Below, piece by piece: positions 1-5,772 of a stretch of DNA of 8,087 bases. How positions within the stretch are numbered: position 1 is the stretch's first letter; every line of letters begins with the position of its first letter. The position numbers were made by a program, and so were the translations under genes. Source of the DNA: Pseudomonadota bacterium (GTDB lineage: Bacteria; Pseudomonadota; Gammaproteobacteria; Steroidobacterales; Woeseiaceae); the NCBI GenBank assembly GCA_022565135.1, contig JADFKA010000072.1, positions 1-8,087 of the forward strand, in the 5' to 3' direction. The notes beneath the pieces were generated by a model. The model was not told the origin of the DNA. It made no database searches and was given only the letters and a program-made list of their open reading frames with translations.

Positions 1-1092
1 GACATCGACGGTGTCGTTGTGAGAGACGAAGTCCTCCCGATTACCTATTCCGGCGCGTCGACAGAACTACCCGAAGCCATCGGCAAAAACTGCCCCGATC
101 TCGTGTATCCGAACCATGGAGACCTTGGCTATGCGTTGGTCAAACTCGATCCGCGTACGCGTAATAATCTTGAGGCGATGATTGGCCGCATAGACGATTC
201 ATTCCAGCGCGTCATGTTCTGGCAGACGCTTTGGGACAACGTACGTTTCGCCCAAGTTCCCGTGACCGATTTTCTCGATGCTGTCTTCGCATCGGCCGCG
301 CACGAAGATAACGTCAATACTGTCGACCAGGTTTACCATTACGTCCGCGTTGCCATCCACTACTTGCGAGATATGCAAGGCGCTGGAGCGGATGCGCTGC
401 AGGAATATCGGCCCAAGGCAGAATCCATCACCTGGGCCAATGTCGAACGCACGCGTGGCGACCTGCAGACGATATACCTCGATCGCTACCTGAGCTTCGT
501 GTCGGCGAATGACGGACTTGAAGGACTTGTCGATTTGTTGACCGGGGAGGCTGACATTCCCGGGCGCGAATTAGACCAGGACCGCCGCTGGACTATGCTG
601 AGAGTACTGAGCCGCGAGGGCCATGGGCGCGTCAATGAGCTGTTGGCAATCGAAATAGAGCGCGACCCGTCCGATGACGGGCGACGTTGGGTAGTGTCGG
701 TGGAGGCGGCGTGGCCAGACATCGAGGTCAAGCGTGCGATTATTGCCGATGTCATCAATGTCGAGTCTGAAAATCCGTATGCGATGCAGCGTATCGCGAT
801 GCGTGCGATGTTTCCGCAGGGCCAGGAGCAGTTGCATGAAATATTCACCGACGAAATCCTGGCGCAGATTCTGCAAAACGAAAAAGAGGCGGATCCTGTC
901 TATTATTCACGAGCACGAGGATTCGCAAGATACCTGATACCGACAAGCTGTACGGCGGCGAGCGTTGAAAGACTCCAGTCAGCAGTTGCCGCCCACGAAA
1001 ACAGTCGAACCTCGATCAGAAACTACTTTGCTGATCGGCACGAGGATGACGCACTGTGCGTCCAAAGAGCCGCGCTTATTCCGGATATATAA
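1..1092 (+). CDS. M1 aminopeptidase, C-terminal part (partial, 5' end outside window)
   Basis: This is the C-terminal 363 codons of a zinc aminopeptidase. The reading frame is open to the first base, so the GTG at 19 is not taken as the start. The segment 'PNHGDLGYALVKLD' followed by 'RIDDSFQRVMFWQTLWD' is the typical entry into the helical ERAP1_C-like domain (domain IV) of large M1 peptidases of the ERAP/actinobacterial PepN type. The rest is all-helical superhelix with no recognisable motif. The catalytic domain (GxMEN and HExxH-x18-E) must lie upstream and cannot be checked here. Full-length relatives are roughly 850 residues, so about 500 are missing. There is no C-terminal anchor. The family removes N-terminal amino acids from peptides. 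The stop codon lies inside the 3' end of the opposing M1 gene (17-bp overlap). Family assignment is fairly secure; substrate and cellular location are unknown. Confidence 0.82.
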   Translation, partial: DIDGVVVRDEVLPITYSGASTELPEAIGKNCPDLVYPNHGDLGYALVKLDPRTRNNLEAMIGRIDDSFQRVMFWQTLWDNVRFAQVPVTDFLDAVFASAAHEDNVNTVDQVYHYVRVAIHYLRDMQGAGADALQEYRPKAESITWANVERTRGDLQTIYLDRYLSFVSANDGLEGLVDLLTGEADIPGRELDQDRRWTMLRVLSREGHGRVNELLAIEIERDPSDDGRRWVVSVEAAWPDIEVKRAIIADVINVESENPYAMQRIAMRAMFPQGQEQLHEIFTDEILAQILQNEKEADPVYYSRARGFARYLIPTSCTAASVERLQSAVAAHENSRTSIRNYFADRHEDDALCVQRAALIPDI

Positions 1093-2956
1093 TCTGGCTG
1101 TTTCTTTTCACGGACAACGGGTGGTATCCGGGCATCGCTTTCTGGAATATTCGATCGGCCATATCGGCTTTGCCGGCAGCCATCATGTCCTTGTACAGCG
1201 GCATTAAGAACTTGTTGCGGCCAATGCTCACGAGAAAATCTTCCAGGCGGTCATACGCTGGTTCGTAATCATTACGAATTGCGATACGTAGCCAGCTGAA
1301 CGCAATTTCATTGTTGGTCGATGCAGTCAGCCTGAACGCCTGATCCAGGTCTTCGAGTTGTTGGCGGCTGAGTCGATCGGGCATGCCGTCCAGAAAATGC
1401 TTCCACTGGTGATACGTCCACACGCTGGTATCGATGCCTTCGGCAGCTTCGGTACCCTTCAACCAATCCTGGCGAATCATATCGATCTGAGTGAATGCGT
1501 CGGACTGCGGATGCGGTGCGCCCGCGGGGATCCCGGGTTCAAAAATCCACTCGCGAATGCGATCTGCATCGAGTTCTTCCGGGTGCGTGATCAAAAGCGT
1601 TCGGTCCAGATACGCCAGAAAGTCTTCAGTCGTAATGCTCTGAAACGCAAATTCGTTGAAGTAGTCGAGCAGGAATTGATCGAACGCCTCGCGACCGATC
1701 TTCTGCTCCATCTCGTAGAGAAACAATGCTCCCTTTTCATAGGGAATATTGGAAAAAACTTCATCGGGATCTCGGCCTCGCACGTCGATGGCAAGAAGTT
1801 CGTCGTGGTCTTCGAGCTCGTCGAGATCGGTCTGCAGATCTGCGTAACCCAGCGACATTTCCATGTCGTATCGTTCGTCCCCATAGACAAACTGCATGAT
1901 GCGATACGTCAAGTAGGTCGTAAATCCTTCGTTCAACCAGAGATCGCGCCAACTGGAATTGGTGACCAGGTTGCCCGACCATGAGTGAGCAAGTTCATGA
2001 GCAATCAGTGATACAAGACTCTTGTCTCCCGCTATCACGGTTGGCGTGATGAAACTCAGCCGCGGATTCTCCATGCCGCCGAACGGAAAGCTGGGTGGCA
2101 ATATCAGGAGATCGTAGCGGTCCCATCGGTACGGGCCGTAGACTTCTTCAGTGATTTCCAACATTGTTTCGGTATCGGCAAATTCTGCGGCCGCCGCATC
2201 CAGAACTTCATGCTCTGCATAGACGCCCGTGCGTGGGCCCATGGCCTTGAATTCGAGATCGCCGACAGCGAATGCCAGCAGGTACGAGGGAATCGGCTGC
2301 GGCATGCTGAACGTGTAAACACCGCTTTTCTCCGCGTCAGGGTCATTGTTGGCGCTCATTACCGCGCGTAATTCGACTGGCGTGCGAATCGTGGCGCTAT
2401 AGGTCATGCGAATGCCCGGCGTGTCCTGCAGGGGAACAAAGCTGCGGGCGTGAATCGCCTGGGCCTGGGTGAACAGGAATGGATGTTGCTTGCCCGCAGT
2501 CTGTTGCGGTTCCAACCATTGCAGACCCGTTGCTGCCGGTGATGTCTGGTAGTGGATCACAACAGTTGACGCGGTCGCGGGCAGGTCAATGGCAAGAGCT
2601 GCACCAAGGATGTCGATACTGTCGCTTAAAGAAAACGTAACTGCCTGCAGTTGATCGCGGTCGCCGGCGTGTACAGACTCAATCGTGAGATCCCGTGTAT
2701 CCAGAATCAGCGGGTTCTTGCCGTCGCCGAGGTGCTCAATCTGCAGTGTTGCAATGCCCGCAATGACCTTGCGTGAGAAATCGATCGTCAGGTCCATATC
2801 GACGTGCGTAATGCGGTAGTCCCCGGTATTGGCAAAGGAGTGGTAATCGACTCCGGATTGCGGCTCCGCAACGTATTCTTCGGTTTCAGAGCATGAAGCG
2901 GCGAAGAAAATCGCGCTGCCGAGCAGTACGACGATACATATATGGCGATAGGGCAT
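1076..2956 (-). CDS. LTA4H-like M1 metallopeptidase (aminopeptidase), putative lipoprotein
   Basis: Complete 626-residue M1 zinc peptidase of the leukotriene A4 hydrolase/aminopeptidase B-like subfamily. Order seen: hydrophobic N-terminus (6-20) ending in A-A-S-C22, an N-terminal beta domain with QAQAIHAR near 164-171, GGMEN at 293-297, HELAH at 320-324 with E343 completing HExxH-x18-E (Zn ligands H320, H324, E343; general base E321), and PYEKG with Y406. A C-terminal helical domain (about 475-620) contains GRNKF. R580 and K582 match the human LTA4H carboxylate-binding Arg563/Lys565, D398 matches Asp375, and Y406 matches Tyr383. F401 stands where human Tyr378 is. The expected reaction is release of N-terminal residues from short peptides; epoxide hydrolase activity is not predicted. 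The lipobox is non-canonical (Ala at -3), so lipidation is likely but unproven; S at +2 would favour the outer membrane. The ATG gives a clean signal peptide, but the Shine-Dalgarno sequence is weak. Confidence 0.93.
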   Translation of the reverse strand: MPYRHICIVVLLGSAIFFAASCSETEEYVAEPQSGVDYHSFANTGDYRITHVDMDLTIDFSRKVIAGIATLQIEHLGDGKNPLILDTRDLTIESVHAGDRDQLQAVTFSLSDSIDILGAALAIDLPATASTVVIHYQTSPAATGLQWLEPQQTAGKQHPFLFTQAQAIHARSFVPLQDTPGIRMTYSATIRTPVELRAVMSANNDPDAEKSGVYTFSMPQPIPSYLLAFAVGDLEFKAMGPRTGVYAEHEVLDAAAAEFADTETMLEITEEVYGPYRWDRYDLLILPPSFPFGGMENPRLSFITPTVIAGDKSLVSLIAHELAHSWSGNLVTNSSWRDLWLNEGFTTYLTYRIMQFVYGDERYDMEMSLGYADLQTDLDELEDHDELLAIDVRGRDPDEVFSNIPYEKGALFLYEMEQKIGREAFDQFLLDYFNEFAFQSITTEDFLAYLDRTLLITHPEELDADRIREWIFEPGIPAGAPHPQSDAFTQIDMIRQDWLKGTEAAEGIDTSVWTYHQWKHFLDGMPDRLSRQQLEDLDQAFRLTASTNNEIAFSWLRIAIRNDYEPAYDRLEDFLVSIGRNKFLMPLYKDMMAAGKADMADRIFQKAMPGYHPLSVKRNSQIIYPE

Positions 2957-2981
2957 GGTGTGTATCCGAGTGAGGCGATCC

Positions 2982-3040
2982 TGAATTGAGCGCTAGGATA
3001 TCCTTGCCCCAACAAAAACAACAGTACTGAACTCAATTCA
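2982..3040. repeat. 9-bp inverted repeat in divergent intergenic region
   Basis: TGAATTGAG (2982-2990) and CTCAATTCA (3032-3040) are perfect reverse complements separated by 41 bp. They flank the candidate promoter of the minus-strand peptidase and lie in the 160-bp spacer shared with the plus-strand deaminase. The spacing is too long for a terminator hairpin, but would suit two half-sites or two copies of an operator for a dimeric regulator. There is no experimental or family support. Confidence 0.35.
2995..3021 (-). promoter_or_regulatory. Weak candidate promoter for the LTA4H-like gene
   Basis: On the minus strand, TTGTTT (3021-3016) and TATCCT (3000-2995) are separated by 15 bp and would give a 5' UTR of about 30-40 nt. 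The -10 element sits in a perfect 10-bp palindrome, AGGATATCCT (2995-3004), which could be an operator or chance. The matches to sigma70 consensus are only partial and the spacing is short, so this is a guess. Confidence 0.2.
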
Positions 3041-3116
3041 TTACGAATGCCACTGCCGACGCGCAGCCAGGTTGATAAGTCGAAATGCGATTCGCGACTG
3101 TGTAAGGTAACCGGGT

Positions 3117-3557
3117 ATGGACGAGTATCTTGCAGCTGCGATAGATGAAGCCCGCAAAGGACAGGCTGGTGGCGGCATCCCTATTGGTGCAGTGCTCGTT
3201 ATCGATGGCCGCATCGTTGGGCGAGGGCACAACCAGCGAATTCAGAAAGGCAGTGCAGTGCTGCATGCTGAAATGGACTGCCTGGAGAACGCGGGCCGCC
3301 TGTTGGCGTCGGATTATCGCAAGGCGGTGCTATATTCCACCTTGTCACCTTGCGACATGTGCAGCGGTGCGATCCTGCTGTATGGCATTCCCAGGGTCGT
3401 CGCCGGTGAAAGCCGTACGTTTCAGGGACCCGAGGACTATTTGCGTTCCCGGGGCGTGCAGTTGGACATTGTTGACGACGTCGAATGCAGGCAGTTGATG
3501 CTCGACTTCATTGCGGCGAATCCTGCGCTCTGGAATGAAGATATCGGCGAATTCTAA
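3117..3557 (+). CDS. Cytosine deaminase of the fungal (Fcy1) type, CDA fold
   Basis: A 146-residue zinc deaminase of the cytidine/deoxycytidylate deaminase superfamily, about the length of yeast cytosine deaminase (158). The zinc site is complete: H50-A-E52 (ligand and proton shuttle) and P78-C79-D-M-C82 (ligands). Residues that bind cytosine in the yeast enzyme are also present: N39 in GRGHN (yeast N51), F102 (F114), and the C-terminal W139-x-E-D142-I-G-E (W152 and D155). Motifs such as 'RIQKGSAVLHAE' and 'TLSPCDMCSGAI' run closely parallel to Fcy1. The predicted reaction is cytosine to uracil plus ammonia (EC 3.5.4.1), a cytosolic pyrimidine salvage step. Bacteria more often use the unrelated amidohydrolase CodA. 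The start is supported by AAGG at 3104-3107, 9 nt upstream of the ATG. No permease gene adjoins it. The stop lies 7 bp from the stop of the opposing gene. Another base or nucleoside as substrate is possible but less likely. Confidence 0.9.
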   Translation: MDEYLAAAIDEARKGQAGGGIPIGAVLVIDGRIVGRGHNQRIQKGSAVLHAEMDCLENAGRLLASDYRKAVLYSTLSPCDMCSGAILLYGIPRVVAGESRTFQGPEDYLRSRGVQLDIVDDVECRQLMLDFIAANPALWNEDIGEF

Positions 3558-3564
3558 TTTGTGT

Positions 3565-4287
3565 TCAGTAGGGTCGGTAAGGCTGCTTGAAATACACTAC
3601 GAGCGCGGACAATAGCGTGAACAGAGAGGCGTACATCGACAGGCGCCAATAGCTCGTTGCCGCTTGCACGATATCGAAACGCTCGACGTACAGGGTCTCG
3701 CATGCGCCATCACCGGTATCGAGTCGAGTCGTGCTGGTGCCACGCGTACCGCTTTGTGGGTTGGAGTAACTTGCCAGGTAGCCTCGAACGCGAATTTGAT
3801 CGCCAATGCGGATGTCCTTGACCTTGTCGCGAATCGTTTCGTTGTCCGATAACAGGTGATTATTTGAAAGTTGATACATGTCGAATGAGTCCCAGGCATC
3901 CTGATCCCGGGTCTTCACATTGCAAGTGAAGATGCCGCTCCAGAAATCGAGTTTATGCAGTTGAGCGCTCTGCGTGTTGTCGCCCCAGACAACGCAGACG
4001 TCGAGCATGTTGAGGTGATCGTTGGCAAGGCGGTGCATGCGACTGTTATTGTCGTGATGACGGTAGGAAACAATCATGCCGACAATGTCGTAGGCGAACT
4101 CGGGAACGACCCGGTACTGCACGTCGTTGAATGTGACGTCAAAAGGACGCTTGCTCGTGGGGGTCTGTGCCGGTTCGTTGAGAATTTCGGGCACATAGTC
4201 GATATTTCCGGGCAAATCGTTCCTGTTCCAGAACGACACGAGAAGCCACACAAAACTCGCGACGATGAGGATGTTGGTGAGCTTCAC
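3565..4287 (-). CDS. Two-TM membrane protein of unknown function with periplasmic domain
   Basis: 240 residues; I do not recognise the family. A transmembrane helix spans about residues 4-20 and a second about 213-232, followed by a basic tail (YFKQPYRPY). This suggests both ends are cytoplasmic and the roughly 190-residue middle is periplasmic. The middle has a polar/aromatic core, 'HLNMLDVCVVWGDN' (91-104), an OB-fold-like strand pattern 'RIGDQIRVRGYLASY' (160-174), and 'TTRLDTGDGACETLYV' (186-201). The three cysteines (98, 122, 196) could allow a disulfide. The start is GTG (4287-4285), and a TAG lies seven codons upstream in frame. The Shine-Dalgarno sequence is weak. It lies 25 bp after the 75-residue membrane protein and is probably co-transcribed with it. 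The OB-fold reading is inference only. Confidence 0.85.
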   Translation of the reverse strand: MKLTNILIVASFVWLLVSFWNRNDLPGNIDYVPEILNEPAQTPTSKRPFDVTFNDVQYRVVPEFAYDIVGMIVSYRHHDNNSRMHRLANDHLNMLDVCVVWGDNTQSAQLHKLDFWSGIFTCNVKTRDQDAWDSFDMYQLSNNHLLSDNETIRDKVKDIRIGDQIRVRGYLASYSNPQSGTRGTSTTRLDTGDGACETLYVERFDIVQAATSYWRLSMYASLFTLLSALVVYFKQPYRPY

Positions 4288-4312
4288 CGAATTTTCACAA
4301 TGTAGCTATGCG

Positions 4313-4540
4313 TTAGAAAAGCGCCCGTACCAGCAGCAGAAAACCGAGCGACGCAAGTGGAATACCCACCGGTGCGCCAACAATGCTAAGTGCGATCGTC
4401 ACACCGGCGGCCATCATGGCGATGCCCAATAAAACACAAAGTGCTCGACCAGCCATATTGAGAATGAACGTAAGAAGTCGCCAGATCGCATGGATCGGCC
4501 ACAACAGAACTGGCACTCGGCTGTCAGTCGAATCACTCAT
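4313..4540 (-). CDS. Small hydrophobic membrane protein (75 aa)
   Basis: A polar N-terminus (MSDSTDSRVP) is followed by an amphipathic aromatic stretch (about 11-30) and two tightly spaced hydrophobic helices (about 33-53 and 56-72). The turn is Gly/Pro-rich, 'VGAPVGIP' (54-61), and the C-terminus is 'LLLVRALF'. This is the look of a common class of uncharacterised proteobacterial small membrane proteins; no function is assigned. I chose the ATG at 4540 over an in-frame TTG at 4555, because the TTG has no Shine-Dalgarno sequence and the ATG overlaps the stop of an upstream mini-ORF as ATGA. The ATG has no Shine-Dalgarno sequence of its own, which fits translational coupling. It is the first full-size gene of a minus-strand pair with the 240-residue membrane protein. 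Confidence 0.75.
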   Translation of the reverse strand: MSDSTDSRVPVLLWPIHAIWRLLTFILNMAGRALCVLLGIAMMAAGVTIALSIVGAPVGIPLASLGFLLLVRALF

Positions 4541-4614
4541 GACGCAATGATACAAGGACTCGGTAATGCTGTCATAACCGTCATATCTGAACAGTCAGCG
4601 GATTTCATCGTCAC
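4537..4614 (-). CDS. Predicted leader mini-ORF (25 codons) coupled to the small membrane protein
   Basis: Reading on the minus strand from GTG (4614-4612), the peptide is VTMKSADCSDMTVMT followed by ALPSPCIIAS and TGA (4539-4537). An alternative ATG lies two codons in (4608-4606). AAGGAG at 4625-4620 is the best Shine-Dalgarno sequence of this transcript and sits 5 nt before the GTG. The TGA overlaps the ATG of the 75-residue membrane protein as ATGA, the classic arrangement for stop-start coupling. The peptide shows no signal sequence and no run of one amino acid that would suggest classical attenuation. It could be a regulatory leader, a genuine small protein, or a chance ORF; the combined Shine-Dalgarno and overlap geometry is the support. 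Confidence 0.45.
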   Translation of the reverse strand: MTMKSADCSDMTVMTALPSPCIIAS

Positions 4615-4619
4615 AATCA

Positions 4620-4625
4620 CTCCTT
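4620..4625 (-). promoter_or_regulatory. Strong Shine-Dalgarno AAGGAG for the leader mini-ORF
   Basis: AAGGAG on the minus strand lies 5 nt before the GTG at 4614 and 11 nt before the ATG at 4608. It is 79 nt upstream of the ATG of the 75-residue membrane protein, too far to serve that gene directly. This is the main reason for proposing that ribosomes load at the mini-ORF. Confidence 0.5.
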
Positions 4626-4683
4626 ATTATTACTGTATCGGTCGGAGTCACGACTTGTGGCACAGAATCCCCCCCTGAAATCC

Positions 4684-4689
4684 TATAAA
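4684..4689 (+). promoter_or_regulatory. Candidate -10 box for the lipoprotein/GGDEF-EAL operon
   Basis: TATAAA matches five of six bases of the sigma70 -10 box and lies about 67 bp before the operon's first ATG. No good -35 is found 16-18 bp upstream, where the sequence is CACAGA-like and followed by a C-tract. If real, the promoter would probably depend on an activator. Confidence 0.25.
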
Positions 4690-4708
4690 AAGGTAGGTCT
4701 CCAGATGT

Positions 4709-4721
4709 TAGCGTGACGCTA
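4709..4721. repeat. 13-bp palindrome, candidate operator
   Basis: TAGCGT-G-ACGCTA is a perfect 6-bp-arm palindrome around a single central base. It lies 20 bp downstream of the TATAAA box and 34 bp before the lipoprotein start. That position fits an operator overlapping the transcription start or 5' UTR. It is not followed by a T-run, so it is not a terminator. The binding protein is unknown. Confidence 0.35.
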
Positions 4722-4741
4722 GTTTGCTGGGTATTTGACAT

Positions 4742-4747
4742 AAGGGA
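4742..4747 (+). promoter_or_regulatory. Shine-Dalgarno for the substrate-binding lipoprotein
   Basis: AAGGGA lies 8 nt before the ATG at 4756 and fixes the start that yields a complete lipoprotein signal peptide. Confidence 0.6.
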
Positions 4748-4755
4748 CGTTCGGC

Positions 4756-5772
4756 ATGCGAGGGATCGGCATACAGCCCAGGGGATGGACACTCTACGCG
4801 CTAGTCATCACGGCGCTGACCCTGTCTGGATGTTCGGTGCTGTTCCCCAATCCGGATGATTACAAGAATCAGCCCGACATCGTAATCGAGACGCCGGCGC
4901 CAACGGCGGGTAGCAGACCACTGATTAAGCCACCGCCTCTGCCGTCGGTCGCGATTGTACTGTCGAGTCGGCAGCCAGCTTACCAGGATGTCGCGACGGA
5001 ATTGACACGCCGCTTGGAGAACTACGACGTCTACGACTTGAGTGACAGGAGCCGACCTCCAGTCACTGTCTTGCGAACGATAAACGATTCCGACTCAACT
5101 GCAGTTGTGGCGGTTGGTTTGCGCGCCGCCCAGTCGTCTGTCGCGATGGCCGGAATGCCAGTTGTGTTCAGCCAGGTGTTCAATCATCAGGACCATGGAC
5201 TCTTGACTACAAACAGCCGTGGTGTTGCGGCACTTGCGCCACTGGAAGCGCAACTCGCAGCCTGGAAGCAGGCCGATCCGACGGTTGTGCGTATTGGCGT
5301 AATCATCGGCGATGGTCATGACGATTTGATCGCTGAGGCTGAGCTCGCAGCGGAACGGCACGGTATGGAGTTGCACATTCAAATTGCACATTCGGACCAG
5401 GAGACATTGTATATCTTCAGGCGCATGATTCGCGACATCGATGGATTCTGGCTGTTTCCGGATAATCGCATTCTCAGTGGTCGCGTGTTGCAGCAGATGC
5501 TCGACGATGCGAATCGACTGCGAGTTCCTGTCGCAGTGCCAAACGAGTCGATGCTGAAAATGGGCGCCACGATAAGCATGTCCACCGTGGCATCCGATAT
5601 AGCAGAGACGATTGTCCAAATTATTCGACAAATTCAGGCTGGCAACCTGGAACGGGTACCACCGATTAGTCAGCTTTCTGAAATTCGTGTCGAGACCAAT
5701 GATGCGATGATGAAAAGTGGAGCTGTTGCCCGGACATCAACGCGTCGTCCAGGCCGCGACGTGACTCAATGA
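4756..5772 (+). CDS. ABC-type substrate-binding lipoprotein (ABC_sub_bind-like)
   Basis: 338 residues. A lipoprotein signal peptide has its hydrophobic core at 11-22 and a canonical lipobox L23-S-G-C26. Ser at +2 favours the outer membrane over inner-membrane retention. A Pro-rich linker (about 27-64) leads to a two-lobed periplasmic binding fold. Lobe 1 is about 64-165 and includes 'GMPVVFSQVFN'; lobe 2 is about 178-315 and includes 'VRIGVIIGDGHDD' and 'WLFPDNRIL'. 'GATISMSTVASDIAETIVQ' precedes 'GNLERVPPIS', a pattern typical of the TrpX/ABC_sub_bind family (PF04392-like). Such proteins bind small molecules such as amino acids for ABC importers, but no permease or ATPase gene is next to this one. 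The gene overlaps the GGDEF-EAL gene by 4 bp (ATGA), so the two are translationally coupled, and a ligand-sensing role feeding that enzyme is inferred. The ligand is unknown. It could also be an orphan binding protein for a distant transporter. Confidence 0.85.
   Translation: MRGIGIQPRGWTLYALVITALTLSGCSVLFPNPDDYKNQPDIVIETPAPTAGSRPLIKPPPLPSVAIVLSSRQPAYQDVATELTRRLENYDVYDLSDRSRPPVTVLRTINDSDSTAVVAVGLRAAQSSVAMAGMPVVFSQVFNHQDHGLLTTNSRGVAALAPLEAQLAAWKQADPTVVRIGVIIGDGHDDLIAEAELAAERHGMELHIQIAHSDQETLYIFRRMIRDIDGFWLFPDNRILSGRVLQQMLDDANRLRVPVAVPNESMLKMGATISMSTVASDIAETIVQIIRQIQAGNLERVPPISQLSEIRVETNDAMMKSGAVARTSTRRPGRDVTQ

Noticed and set aside
19..21. GTG at 19 as the start of the first gene
   Set aside because: The frame is open to base 1, and the protein begins mid-domain of an M1 peptidase, so the true start lies outside the window.
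1358..1984. 208-residue open frame on the plus strand inside the LTA4H-like gene
   Set aside because: It is antisense to the catalytic domain, which contains HELAH and GGMEN. The translation shows no domain or signal, and it is best explained as a shadow of biased codon use.
3558..3564. Terminator between the deaminase and the opposing membrane protein gene
   Set aside because: Only 7 bp separate the two stops and no hairpin with a T-run is visible across the junction.
4541..4555. Upstream TTG start adding MYHCV to the 75-residue membrane protein
   Set aside because: It is a rare start codon with no Shine-Dalgarno sequence. The ATG at 4540 has the ATGA overlap with the mini-ORF, and the polar N-terminus begins naturally at MSDS.
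4735..4740. Perfect TTGACA (-35 consensus) just before the lipoprotein gene
   Set aside because: A -10 box at normal spacing would fall inside the coding sequence past the Shine-Dalgarno sequence and ATG, so it cannot drive this gene as called.
5095..5631. 178-residue minus-strand frame opposite the substrate-binding lipoprotein
   Set aside because: It is a Cys/His-rich, low-plausibility translation lying opposite a convincing family member, with no supporting start region.
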